Source of the DNA: Caulobacteraceae bacterium | GTDB lineage: Bacteria > Pseudomonadota > Alphaproteobacteria > Caulobacterales > Aquidulcibacteraceae | DNA: 64,000 nt | Direction: 5' to 3' | NCBI GenBank assembly: GCA_016703335.1 | Contig: JADJCG010000015.1 | Coordinates: 62,001-126,000, forward strand | Shown here: piece after piece, positions 1 through 8,013 of the stretch | Layout: every line of letters starts with the position of its first letter | Position numbering within the stretch: position 1 is the first letter of the stretch | Made by a program: the position numbers and the translations under genes | The notes under the pieces: model-generated | Told to the model about the DNA's origin: nothing | Databases searched by the model: none | Seen by the model: the letters and a program-made list of their open reading frames with translations, nothing else

Positions 1-729
1 GCCATCGTTATCGGCGTTGAATGGATCTCGCCGTTCATGGATTGGGAAAACCGCAACGTCGCGGTTTTGTTCGGCGATGGTTGCGCGGCGGTTGTTGTAC
101 AGGCGAGCGATAAGCAAGAGGGCGTCCTTGGCGAACAACTCGGCTGCATCGCTGAAGCGCGTCAGACTTTGCGCGTGCGCGGCATGGGCACCGCTTACGT
201 TAACCGCGGCATCACCATGGGTGATACTGAATGGGATTTTGATGGGCCGGAGATTTTCAAGCGCGCCGTCAATGGCATGGTGCATGCTAGCCAAGCCGTC
301 CTCGCCAAATGCGGCGTGACGCCCGACGACATTGACCTCGTCGTTCCGCACCAAGCCAATATGCGGATCATCGAAGCTGTCGTGACCCGGAGCGGCGTGC
401 CGATGGATAAGGTCATGCTCACGGTCGAGCGCTACGGCAATATGAGCGCCGCCACGGTGCCGGTGGCGCTTGCCGAGGCGCTGGAAGAGGGACGCGTGAA
501 GCCCGGCGCGCTCATTCTCATGCCTGCGTTTGGGGCTGGTCTCACGGTGTGCGCGCACCTCGTGCGCTGGGGCGATCGCGTGACGCCGCTTGGCACGACC
601 GACGCTGATCTGCCTGCAAACGAGCGCACCGCGCTCGATATCATCAATGGTATCCGAAGTGGCAAAACCAACGCCAAGGAGCGGTCTGGCGAAGGTCTGC
701 GGAATTTGAAGTTCGTCGAGCAACTCTAA
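1..729 (+). CDS. beta-ketoacyl-ACP synthase III (FabH-like), 5'-truncated
   Basis: The frame is already open at base 1, so the N-terminal part with the catalytic Cys lies outside the window. The remainder carries the other two residues of the KAS III triad: His in 'PHQANMR' (codon 349-351) and Asn in 'YGNMSAA' (codon 439-441), plus the strand 'NVAVLFGDG'. KAS III enzymes condense an acyl-CoA with malonyl-ACP to start fatty-acid synthesis in the cytosol. A tail of about 50 residues follows 'HLVRWGDRV', longer than in the E. coli enzyme, so this may be a FabH-like paralogue rather than the housekeeping copy. Acyl specificity cannot be read from this half. Confidence 0.88.
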   Translation, partial: AIVIGVEWISPFMDWENRNVAVLFGDGCAAVVVQASDKQEGVLGEQLGCIAEARQTLRVRGMGTAYVNRGITMGDTEWDFDGPEIFKRAVNGMVHASQAVLAKCGVTPDDIDLVVPHQANMRIIEAVVTRSGVPMDKVMLTVERYGNMSAATVPVALAEALEEGRVKPGALILMPAFGAGLTVCAHLVRWGDRVTPLGTTDADLPANERTALDIINGIRSGKTNAKERSGEGLRNLKFVEQL

Positions 730-792
730 ACGCGCCCGATGTGAACCGGCATGCGGCGATACACGTAAGCCCGATACCTGGAGGGCTGCGCC

Positions 793-2232
793 GTGACTTC
801 GCCTGCAATCGTTTGGCTGCGTGACGACCTCAGGATCGCCGACAACCCAGCGCTCGCGGGCGGCGTCGCGAGCAAGCGGCCGCTCATCGTTCTCTTTATA
901 TTGGATGACGAGACGCCCGGCCGTTGGCGTATCGGCGGCGCCTCGCGCTGGTGGTTGCACCATAGCCTCGAGGCGCTTGCGCGTGATGTCGAGAAGAAGG
1001 GCGCGAGGCTTACGCTGCGCCGCGGGCGTGCCGATGAGAGTGTGCTGGACTTGGTGCGCGAGGCCGGCGCCAGCGCGGTGTTTTGGAATCGCTGTTACGA
1101 GCCGCACGCTATCGCGCGCGATAAGGCGCTGAAGGAAAAGCTGATCGCGAAGGGTGTAGAAGCGACGAGCTTTAGCGGCGCGCTCATGAACGAGCCGTGG
1201 ACGGTCAAGACCAAGACCGGCGATCCGTTCAAAGTGTTCACGCCGTTCTGGCGCGCGTGTTTGCAGCTGGAGGTGCGAGACCCAGCGCCTGCGCCAAAGA
1301 AGATCGAAGGCTTCGAGAAACCGTTGGCGAGCGACAAGCTTGCTGACTGGCACTTGCTGCCATCGCGTCCGAATTGGGCGAAGGGTCTTGGCCCCGCTTG
1401 GACGCCGGGAGAGGCGGGCGCCAAGCGCGCGCTCAATGCGTTCATTGAGGATCGCCTTGAGCACTATTCTGACGGACGTGATATGCTCGGCATCGAGGGT
1501 AACTCGCGGCTTTCGCCGCATTTGCACTTCGGGGAGATATCGCCGGTGCAAGTGCGTCGCGCGGTTGAGGCGGCGGCGATGCACGAACCCAGATTGCAGC
1601 GCGGCGCAGACAAATTCTTGACGGAGCTGGGTTGGCGCGATTTTTCAGCGAACCTGTTGTTTCACTGGCCGACTTTGCCCCAAGCGAATTGGCGCGTTCA
1701 GTTCGACGCTTTCATTTGGAACGATAATGACGCGGCTTTCGACGCGTGGACCAAGGGCAGGACCGGCTATCCCGTTGTCGATGCCGCCATGCGCGAATTG
1801 TGGGTCACAGGCTACATGCACAATCGTGCACGCATGATCACGGCGTCATTCCTGATCAAACACCTCCTGATTGATTGGCGCCGTGGCGAAGAGTGGTTCT
1901 GGGATACGTTGGTGGATGCTGATCTCGGCAACAATGCCGCATCATGGCAGTGGGTTGCCGGTTCCGGCGCGGACGCGTCTCCGTACTTTCGGATATTCAA
2001 TCCAGTGACGCAGGGCGAGCGGTATGATGCCGATGGCGCTTACGTTCGGCGTTGGGTTCCAGAGCTGGCGAAATTGCCGGACGATGTGATTCATAGTCCG
2101 TGGGCGGCGCCGGCGGATGTATTGGCGAAGGCTGGCGTTGAACTCGGTGTCACTTACCCCGAGCCGATCGTCGATCACGCGGCTGCGCGTGAGCGCGCAC
2201 TTGCGGCGTTTGCTGCTTTGCCCAAGGGCTAG
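793..2232 (+). CDS. phrB: deoxyribodipyrimidine photolyase (class I CPD photolyase family)
   Basis: 479 residues, full length for the cryptochrome/photolyase family. The protein opens with the antenna-domain strand 'IVWLRDDLRIADNPAL' and has the FAD-binding half from about residue 200: 'HLHFGEISP', 'GRTGYPVVDAAMREL', 'MHNRARMI', 'DADLGNNAASWQW' and 'FRIFNPVTQ'. The enzyme repairs UV-induced cyclobutane dimers using light and reduced FAD. The start is GTG at 793, chosen because GGAGGG lies about 8 bases upstream and the family begins just here. The gene stands alone between fabH and katG. A (6-4)-photolyase or cryptochrome role is possible but the motif set fits the CPD class best. Confidence 0.93.
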   Translation: MTSPAIVWLRDDLRIADNPALAGGVASKRPLIVLFILDDETPGRWRIGGASRWWLHHSLEALARDVEKKGARLTLRRGRADESVLDLVREAGASAVFWNRCYEPHAIARDKALKEKLIAKGVEATSFSGALMNEPWTVKTKTGDPFKVFTPFWRACLQLEVRDPAPAPKKIEGFEKPLASDKLADWHLLPSRPNWAKGLGPAWTPGEAGAKRALNAFIEDRLEHYSDGRDMLGIEGNSRLSPHLHFGEISPVQVRRAVEAAAMHEPRLQRGADKFLTELGWRDFSANLLFHWPTLPQANWRVQFDAFIWNDNDAAFDAWTKGRTGYPVVDAAMRELWVTGYMHNRARMITASFLIKHLLIDWRRGEEWFWDTLVDADLGNNAASWQWVAGSGADASPYFRIFNPVTQGERYDADGAYVRRWVPELAKLPDDVIHSPWAAPADVLAKAGVELGVTYPEPIVDHAAARERALAAFAALPKG

Positions 2233-2253
2233 AGTTATCCCCAAAGGCTGGCT

Positions 2254-2269
2254 CTATAGGTCCCTATAG
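2254..2269. promoter_or_regulatory. inverted repeat upstream of katG, candidate operator
   Basis: CTATAGG-TC-CCTATAG is a perfect 7-bp inverted repeat, 65 bases before the katG start. It contains ATAG and CTAT half-sites like those bound by OxyR, but they are 4 rather than 7 bases apart, so the assignment to OxyR is only a guess. A second palindrome, CCCC-TGA-GGGG, lies at about 2292-2302. Confidence 0.35.
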
Positions 2270-2333
2270 AAAATCCAATTGGGACTTCTTCCCCTGAGGG
2301 GCTATCGACGCTGCCATAGGAGGACTGTTTCCA

Positions 2334-4523
2334 ATGGCCGACGGAACATCTGAATCGAATTGCCCAGTCTCGCATGGTCGCGGGCGTCAAAACGTTGATT
2401 GGTGGCCGAACCAGCTCAATGTCAGCGTGCTGCATCAGAACACGCCTGAATCTGACCCGATGGGCGCCAGTTTCAATTACGCCAAAGAGTTCGAAAGCCT
2501 CGATCTCGACGCGGTGATCAAAGATCTCCGCGCTCTGATGACCGACAGCCAATCATGGTGGCCGGCCGATTATGGCCACTACGGCCCGTTCTTCATTCGC
2601 ATGGCTTGGCACGCTGCCGGCACGTACCGCGTCGGCGATGGCCGCGGCGGTGGTGGCCGAGGTCAGCAACGTTTTGCGCCGCTGAACTCGTGGCCGGATA
2701 ACGGCAACCTCGATAAGGCGCGCCGTCTGCTCTGGCCGATCAAGCAGAAGTACGGCGCGAAGCTTTCGTGGGCCGATCTCCTCATCCTCACAGGCAACGT
2801 CGCGATTGAATCGATGGGCGGCCCGGTGTTCGGTTTCGGCGGTGGCCGCGCTGATGTGTGGGAGCCAGAGAACCACGTGAACTGGGGCGCTGAAGAAGCG
2901 TGGCTCGCGGATTCGAAGGGTCCAAACAGCCGCTACTCAGGCGATCGCGAACTAGCCGGCAATCTCGGCGCCGTGCAGATGGGCTTGATCTACGTCAACC
3001 CGCAGGGCCCGGACGGCAATCCTGATCCTGTCGCGTCAGCGCGCGACATTCGCGAGACGTTTGCGCGTATGGCGATGAACGACGAAGAGACTGTCGCGCT
3101 CGTCGCCGGCGGTCACACGTTCGGCAAGGCGCACGGCGCTGGCCCGGACAGCCACGTCGGCAAAGAGCCCGAAGGCAACGACATCGAGCACCAAGGCCTC
3201 GGCTGGCTCTCGACGTTTGAGAGCGGCATCGCCGGTCATACGATCACCTCCGGTATTGAAGGCGCGTGGAAGAAGAACCCGACGAAGTGGGACAACGGCT
3301 ACCTCGATACGTTGTTCGGCTTCGAGTGGGAGCTGACCAAGTCGCCGGCAGGTGCGCACCAGTGGAAGCCGAAGGGCGACGCTGGCCGCGATGTCGAAGA
3401 TGCGTTCGACAAGTCGAAGAAGCACCAGCCGATGATGACGACGGCTGACTTGGCGCTGCGTTTTGATCCGGCTTACGAGAAGATCGCGCGTCGTTTCCAT
3501 GCTAACCCGGCCGAGTTCGCTGATGCGTTCGCGCGCGCATGGTTCAAGCTCACGCACCGCGATATGGGCCCGAAGGTGCTCTATAAGGGCAAGTACGTCC
3601 CGAAAGAGACGCTGATCTGGCAAGACCCAATCTCGGGTCCGAAGTCGACGATAGGCGCGGCTGACGTTGACGGGCTCAAGGCGAAGATCCTCGCTTCTGG
3701 TTTGTCGACACGCGAGTTGATCGAGACGGCGTGGGCTTCGGCTTCGTCGTATCGCGGTTCGGATCGTCGCGGCGGCGCCAATGGCGCGCGCATTCGCTTG
3801 GCGCCGATGAAGGATTGGGAGGTCAATAAGCCAGCCCAGCTTTCGAAGGTGATTGCGAAGCTCGAAGCGATCCAAAAAGAAGCTGGCGGCAAAGTCTCGC
3901 TCGCGGACCTCATCGTGATCGGCGGCAACGCTGCGATCGAGAAGGCGGCCAGGGACGGCGGCGTCAACGTCACCGTGCCGTTCAATCCGGGACGCGCTGA
4001 CGCAACGGCGGAAGAAACCGAAACGCATTCGTTTGAGTATCTCAACCCGAAGGCTGACGGCTTCCGCAACTATGTCCGCAAGCCGATCATGGCCGTGGAA
4101 GAGCACCTTGTTGACCGCGCACAATTGCTTGAGCTCAGCGCGCCGGAAATGACCGTGCTCATCGGCGGCCTTCGTGTTCTGCAAGTCGGCGACGATAAGC
4201 TGGGCGTGCTGACCTCGAAACCGGGCACGTTGTCGAACGACTTCTTCGTCAATCTGCTGGACATGAGCGTGCAGTGGAAGGGCGTCGGCGGTTCGCAAGA
4301 GACGTTCGAGGCCCGCGACCGCAAGTCTGGCCAAGTGAGGTGGACCGGCACGCGCGCTGATCTCATCTTCGGTTCGCACTCGCAATTGCGTGCGCTCGCC
4401 GAAGTGTATGGCGCCGCCGATGCGAAAGAGAAGTTCGTGAAGGACTTCGTGAAGGCGTGGGCGAAGGTCAGCGAACTCGATCGTTTCGATCTGCACCGTC
4501 CGCGTCCGGCCGGCGCGCAATAA
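2334..4523 (+). CDS. katG: bifunctional catalase-peroxidase
   Basis: 729 residues, the normal KatG length, with the usual duplicated peroxidase halves. The N-terminal haem domain shows distal Arg89, Trp92 and His93 in 'FIRMAWHAAGTYR', Tyr220 in 'GLIYVNPQGP', Met246 in 'FARMAMND' and proximal haem ligand His261 in 'GGHTFGKAHG'. Trp92, Tyr220 and Met246 are the three residues of the covalent adduct needed for catalase activity. The enzyme destroys hydrogen peroxide and peroxidises small donors. An AGGAGG ribosome site lies 10 bases before ATG 2334. A palindromic operator candidate lies upstream and an intrinsic terminator follows, so the gene is a single transcription unit. Confidence 0.97.
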   Translation: MADGTSESNCPVSHGRGRQNVDWWPNQLNVSVLHQNTPESDPMGASFNYAKEFESLDLDAVIKDLRALMTDSQSWWPADYGHYGPFFIRMAWHAAGTYRVGDGRGGGGRGQQRFAPLNSWPDNGNLDKARRLLWPIKQKYGAKLSWADLLILTGNVAIESMGGPVFGFGGGRADVWEPENHVNWGAEEAWLADSKGPNSRYSGDRELAGNLGAVQMGLIYVNPQGPDGNPDPVASARDIRETFARMAMNDEETVALVAGGHTFGKAHGAGPDSHVGKEPEGNDIEHQGLGWLSTFESGIAGHTITSGIEGAWKKNPTKWDNGYLDTLFGFEWELTKSPAGAHQWKPKGDAGRDVEDAFDKSKKHQPMMTTADLALRFDPAYEKIARRFHANPAEFADAFARAWFKLTHRDMGPKVLYKGKYVPKETLIWQDPISGPKSTIGAADVDGLKAKILASGLSTRELIETAWASASSYRGSDRRGGANGARIRLAPMKDWEVNKPAQLSKVIAKLEAIQKEAGGKVSLADLIVIGGNAAIEKAARDGGVNVTVPFNPGRADATAEETETHSFEYLNPKADGFRNYVRKPIMAVEEHLVDRAQLLELSAPEMTVLIGGLRVLQVGDDKLGVLTSKPGTLSNDFFVNLLDMSVQWKGVGGSQETFEARDRKSGQVRWTGTRADLIFGSHSQLRALAEVYGAADAKEKFVKDFVKAWAKVSELDRFDLHRPRPAGAQ

Positions 4524-4545
4524 AGTAAACGTACGTAAAGAACGG

Positions 4546-4575
4546 AAGGGCGGCGCAGCAATGCGCCGCCCTTTT
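4546..4575 (+). terminator. intrinsic terminator after katG
   Basis: A 12-bp perfect stem (arms 4546-4557 and 4562-4573) is closed by the GNRA tetraloop GCAA and runs into TTTT. It lies 22 bases after the katG stop. A near copy follows terC at 5841. Confidence 0.85.
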
Positions 4576-4601
4576 GCTTTCCGGGGGTTGTATCATCGTA
4601 T

Positions 4602-4805
4602 GTCTGCGCTACGTCAGGGGAGCCAGGCCGGGCCCCTCTGGCGGTTCGATGCGCACCATCGACCGTGATGTCGGACTGGAGGATTGCGAGTGAGCGGCGC
4701 TAAGCTGCTCAGGTCCACGGCCCGCCGGTACGCGCTTCACCCGCAATTCGTCAGCCACATTCCGGCGCCTTCCAAGCGCCGGCTTCAGACGTGCGGACGG
4801 AGCAT
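4602..4805 (+). promoter_or_regulatory. structured leader of terC, candidate yybP-ykoY (Mn2+) riboswitch
   Basis: The roughly 200-base leader has a long-range stem: GTCTGC (4602-4607) with GCGGAC (4793-4798) and ACGTC (4611-4615) with GACGT (4788-4792). GGGGAG follows the 5' arm and AGAC opens the 3' arm, the arrangement seen at the base of yybP-ykoY aptamers. A GC hairpin (CCGGCGC/GCGCCGG, about 4762-4782) precedes the closing arm. The closing stem runs into the Shine-Dalgarno sequence of terC, which would suit translational control. TerC/Alx genes are classic targets of this riboswitch. The rest of the consensus is not obvious by eye, so the class assignment is tentative. Confidence 0.42.
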
Positions 4806-5831
4806 ATGGATTTCATACTCAGCGAATTCGCTGGCCAGCCGATTTGGCTCTGGCTCAGCTTCCTAGCGATTGTCGGACTTTTCCTTTGGGTCGATCTCGG
4901 CCTCATAAACAAACGCGACGGCGTTATCTCGCCGGCAAAAAGCGCGATGATGTGGGTGGGCTTTGCATCGCTCGCGATGCTGTTCGGGCTCTACGTTTAT
5001 TACGTCTATGAACCGGACGCGGTGTTCTACAACTCGCCAGACAATCTCAATCAGCAAGCCGTAGTGCAGTATTTCACCGGCTATCTGCTCGAGACGGCGC
5101 TGGCGTTCGACAACATCTTCGTCATCTCACTCATCTTCACGTACTTCGCGGTTCCGCGTGAATACCAACACCGCGTGCTCTTCTGGGGCATTCTGGGCGC
5201 CATCGTTTTCCGCGCGCTGTTTATCTCCGCTGGCGCGGCGGTGGTGAACTCATGGACGTGGGTGCTCTATTTCTTCGCGGCGTTCCTCATCTGGACGGGG
5301 TGGCGCATGCTCGGCAGTGGCGACCAGCACATGAACCTGGAAGACAATCGTCTGCTGAAGTTCGTGCGCAAGCACATGAAGGTGACGGAGCGGATCGAGA
5401 CGCACAATTTCTTCGTGCGTCAGACCGATCCGAAGACAAACCGCTTGGCGACGTTCGCAACGCCGCTCTTTCTGGCGCTGGTTATGGTGGAAGCGGCGGA
5501 CATCGTGTTTGCGGTGGATTCAGTGCCGGCGATTTTCGCGGTCACGCGCGATCCGTTCATCGTCTACACGTCGAACATCTTCGCCATTCTCGGCTTGCGT
5601 TCGATGTACTTCATGCTGGCGGCCGCGGTGGAACGCTTTGCTTATCTGAAGTACGGGCTTTCGCTCGTGCTGGTGCTGATCGGCGTGAAGATTATCTGGA
5701 ACTTCGGATTGTCGAAGGAGCTCGGCTGGTTGCCGTATCTCGAACCGCACTGGGCGCTTGTCGGCACGTTGGGCTTGATCGGTGGTACGATTCTTTATTC
5801 GCTCTACCGGACGCGCAAAGTTTCGCATTGA
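4806..5831 (+). CDS. TerC/Alx-family integral membrane protein, probable metal transporter
   Basis: 341 residues with about nine hydrophobic segments and the family's charged intramembrane motifs 'ALAFDNIFVISLIF' and 'VEAADIVFAVDSVPAIFAV'. TerC/Alx proteins sit in the inner membrane and export metal ions, Mn2+ in the studied cases. I chose ATG 4806 because a GGAG sequence precedes it closely and the sequence 'MDFILSEFAGQP' fits the family; an in-frame GTG exists at 4791 but lies inside the leader stem. The preceding leader resembles a Mn-responsive riboswitch and the gene ends at its own terminator, so it appears to be an independent, leader-regulated unit. Confidence 0.92.
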   Translation: MDFILSEFAGQPIWLWLSFLAIVGLFLWVDLGLINKRDGVISPAKSAMMWVGFASLAMLFGLYVYYVYEPDAVFYNSPDNLNQQAVVQYFTGYLLETALAFDNIFVISLIFTYFAVPREYQHRVLFWGILGAIVFRALFISAGAAVVNSWTWVLYFFAAFLIWTGWRMLGSGDQHMNLEDNRLLKFVRKHMKVTERIETHNFFVRQTDPKTNRLATFATPLFLALVMVEAADIVFAVDSVPAIFAVTRDPFIVYTSNIFAILGLRSMYFMLAAAVERFAYLKYGLSLVLVLIGVKIIWNFGLSKELGWLPYLEPHWALVGTLGLIGGTILYSLYRTRKVSH

Positions 5832-5840
5832 ACTAAGACA

Positions 5841-5869
5841 GGGCGGCGCAGCGATGCGTCGCCCTTATT
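5841..5869. terminator. terminator between terC and the convergent GNAT gene
   Basis: GGGCGGCGCA (5841-5850) and TGCGTCGCCC (5855-5864) pair around a GCGA tetraloop, with one G-T pair, followed by TTATT. It is nearly identical in sequence to the katG terminator. It serves terC and may also work for the minus-strand gene that stops at 5865. Confidence 0.7.
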
Positions 5870-6380
5870 CGCGCAGCTTGCCCATCATGACAGTGTCGCG
5901 GACGCCAAGGTGCGTTTTCCAATTGCCGCGCAATAGGCCCTCGCGCTGGAAGCCGCCGCGTAGGAAGAGCGAGATTGAAGCATTGTTGTCGGGATCGATG
6001 TCGGCCGCGATGCGATGTAGATCGAGTGGCCCAAAGCCGTAATCGACGACGACGTTCAGCGCTTTGGAGGCCAAGCCGCGTCCAGTCGCTTGCGGGGTCA
6101 TGATAATGCCGATCTCACCGACGCCTTCGCGTTGCACGAAGAGCGCGATTCGTCCGAGCGCCGCGCCGCCATCTTCAGTGATCGCCCAAACGTGCGCGCC
6201 CTGCATCGCGATTGTGTCGGCAATATAGGTGCGGGTTTGTTCGACGTCGGTGTGCGCGGGGCCCGACCAGAAATGATGCGTGCGTTCGTCGCCGTGCGCC
6301 GCGAACAGAGCCTCAGCGTCCCTGAGCTCAAGGGGGCGCAACACCGCGCCTTGGGTCTTCAGTGTGGGTAGTGCACTCAT
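5865..6380 (-). CDS. GNAT-family N-acetyltransferase (RimJ/RimL-like), copy 1
   Basis: 171 residues with the RimJ/RimL-type GNAT layout: N-terminal 'LRPLELRDAEALF', central 'WAITEDGGAALGRIAL', acetyl-CoA loop region 'TGRGLASKALNVVVDYGF' and the strand 'DNNASISLFLRGGFQREG'. Such enzymes transfer acetyl from acetyl-CoA to protein N-termini or small amines in the cytosol; the substrate here is unknown. ATG 6380 is preferred because it lies one base past the stop of the upstream gene (6382), implying translational coupling. The protein is clearly paralogous to the GNAT at 7501-8013, with shared strings such as 'WAITEDGG' and 'LGVRD'. Confidence 0.88.
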   Translation of the reverse strand: MSALPTLKTQGAVLRPLELRDAEALFAAHGDERTHHFWSGPAHTDVEQTRTYIADTIAMQGAHVWAITEDGGAALGRIALFVQREGVGEIGIIMTPQATGRGLASKALNVVVDYGFGPLDLHRIAADIDPDNNASISLFLRGGFQREGLLRGNWKTHLGVRDTVMMGKLRE

Positions 6381-6381
6381 C

Positions 6382-7476
6382 TCAGCGCTTGGCTCCGTCG
6401 CGGCGATCGGCGGCCGCATAGATCTGCTCGTGCAGCGCTTTGGCAAAATGTTTGCCGTCGCCGCTTTCGGGGAAGAGCACGACGTTGCCGGGATCGCGCC
6501 CGAGGGATTGACTCACGGCGTGCCGCGCCGCGTCCGAAACGCCGGCGTGCTCAGAACAAATGAACACCATTCCGGCGGGCGTGACGCCTTTCACAGCCTC
6601 GCCGATTTCCCACGCCACATGCTCGCTCACATTGGTGAGATCGATAATCGCCACATCGACGGCCTGCAGCGTCGAAGACACCGCCTCGCGCCAATGCGCG
6701 TCGGAAATACGCACGATCGATGCGCCGCGCCGGCCTTTGCCGCGTTGCAGGCGCTCGAGCAGTTGGGGAAGTTTGCCGAAATCGTCGCGCTTGCCGCCGA
6801 ACATGGCGCCAAACGGCCCGGATATCGCCGCGACTAGAAAGATCAGCACGCTGGTCAGCATCAAGGCGACCGCAAACAGGAGGATGACGAACACGATCGC
6901 TATGCCGTTGGCCAAGCCTTGACCGATCGCTTGCCCAATGGCTTCGCCAATGTTGTCCGAGTAGTTGATCTGCTGGTGCGCGATTTCGTACTGTACCTTT
7001 TGATATTGCGTGAAGCCTGCGTAAGCGAGGAGCGCACCAATCGGCGCGAAGAAAAACCAGAATGTCGGCGCCAAGCGATTGCGGCGCTGCTCGAACGAAA
7101 GTTTTACGTCGCGGTCTTGCAACGTGATCGCGCTGATGCCGTGCCGGCTCAATTTGTCGATGACGCGCGAAGGACGGAAGGCGCTGCCTTTCTCGGCCTG
7201 GAAGCGCCGCAACCACATTGCCTGCACGCGCTGCGGAGTCATTGCCGCGCGCGCGGCGCTGTAACTCCACCCGGCGACGAGCCAGAACATGAGGGCAAAC
7301 AGCACAAAGACGCCGGACAGGATCAGGTCTTCCGGCTTTTCGTGGTAACTTAGCGAGCGCACCAACAACCAGAGGATGGCGCCCAACACGGCGAGCGCAG
7401 GGAGCGCCGCAATCGCCGCGAAGCATCCGGCCGGACCGCGATCATTCTTGACCTGCTGACTGACGCTTCTCGCCAT
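6382..7476 (-). CDS. membrane protein with a TIR-like cytoplasmic C-terminal domain
   Basis: 364 residues, no family recognised with certainty. Two hydrophobic hairpins are visible (about residues 17-75 and 138-235) with a soluble stretch between them. From about residue 250 a soluble alpha/beta domain follows with 'IVRISDAHWREAV', 'AVDVAIIDLTNVSEHVAWEI' and 'GMVFICSEHAG'. The pattern of a strand, 'D(L/V)(T/S)', then 'W.E' recalls TIR-like and nucleoside deoxyribosyltransferase-like domains found in signalling and defence proteins. No enzymatic function can be proved from sequence. It lies between two paralogous GNAT genes in the same direction, 24 bases after one and 1 base before the other, so all three are probably co-transcribed with rlmN. 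Confidence 0.75.
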   Translation of the reverse strand: MARSVSQQVKNDRGPAGCFAAIAALPALAVLGAILWLLVRSLSYHEKPEDLILSGVFVLFALMFWLVAGWSYSAARAAMTPQRVQAMWLRRFQAEKGSAFRPSRVIDKLSRHGISAITLQDRDVKLSFEQRRNRLAPTFWFFFAPIGALLAYAGFTQYQKVQYEIAHQQINYSDNIGEAIGQAIGQGLANGIAIVFVILLFAVALMLTSVLIFLVAAISGPFGAMFGGKRDDFGKLPQLLERLQRGKGRRGASIVRISDAHWREAVSSTLQAVDVAIIDLTNVSEHVAWEIGEAVKGVTPAGMVFICSEHAGVSDAARHAVSQSLGRDPGNVVLFPESGDGKHFAKALHEQIYAAADRRDGAKR

Positions 7477-7500
7477 GACCCGCGCCTCCTGGGCCGAACC

Positions 7501-8013
7501 TTAGCCCTGCGGTGCTGGCTTTGCCATCAGCACGCTATCGCGCACGCCCAGATCTGTGACCCGATTGGCTGCCAGTAGCGCCTCACGGGTAAAGCCCGCT
7601 TTGGCGAAAAGCGCGAGCGACGCTGCGTTCTCCGCGTCGATATTTCCTGTGAGCTTCGAGAGGCCAAGTTGGGTGAATGCGAAGGTCTCGGCGCATTGTA
7701 ATGCCTTGAACCCGAGCCCCCGGCCGTGCGCCGCCGCACGCAGCACGATGCCAAATTCGCCGATGCCTGCCTCGGGGACGCGCAACGCTAAGCGTCCGAG
7801 GGCTTCGCCGCCATCTTCTGTAATCGCCCATGCAGCGCGCGACATCGCCAATGTGCTGAGGACGTATGCCTCGGTCTCGGAAATGTCTTCGTGAGGGCTG
7901 GCGTGGCGATAACGCTGCACATTGGGATCGCTGAGCGCGACGAAGAGCGCTGGCGCATCTGTTAGAGCAAGAGGGCGAAGGACGATGCCGGGTGCGCTCA
8001 GAGTCGGCGTCAC
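7501..8013 (-). CDS. GNAT-family N-acetyltransferase, copy 2
   Basis: 170 residues of the RimJ/RimL type: 'LRPLALTDAPALF', 'WAITEDGGEALGRLAL', 'HGRGLGFKALQCAETFAF' and 'ENAASLALFAKAGFTREA'. The start is GTG 8013, which overlaps the stop of rlmN as GTGA; a longer frame exists upstream but lies inside rlmN and does not match the family. It is a sister of the GNAT at 5865-6380 and the two bracket the TIR-like membrane protein. The acceptor substrate is unknown. Tight coupling to rlmN would be compatible with a ribosome-linked target, but that is only inference. Confidence 0.88.
   Translation of the reverse strand: MTPTLSAPGIVLRPLALTDAPALFVALSDPNVQRYRHASPHEDISETEAYVLSTLAMSRAAWAITEDGGEALGRLALRVPEAGIGEFGIVLRAAAHGRGLGFKALQCAETFAFTQLGLSKLTGNIDAENAASLALFAKAGFTREALLAANRVTDLGVRDSVLMAKPAPQG

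Noticed and set aside
3036..4520. Long minus-strand open frame opposite katG (494 codons)
   Set aside because: It mirrors the codon pattern of katG, has Arg/His-rich composition and no domain; it is a GC-rich shadow.
4635..4660. tRNA-like GGTTCGATGC in the terC leader
   Set aside because: No acceptor or anticodon arms can be formed around it; better explained as part of the leader structure.
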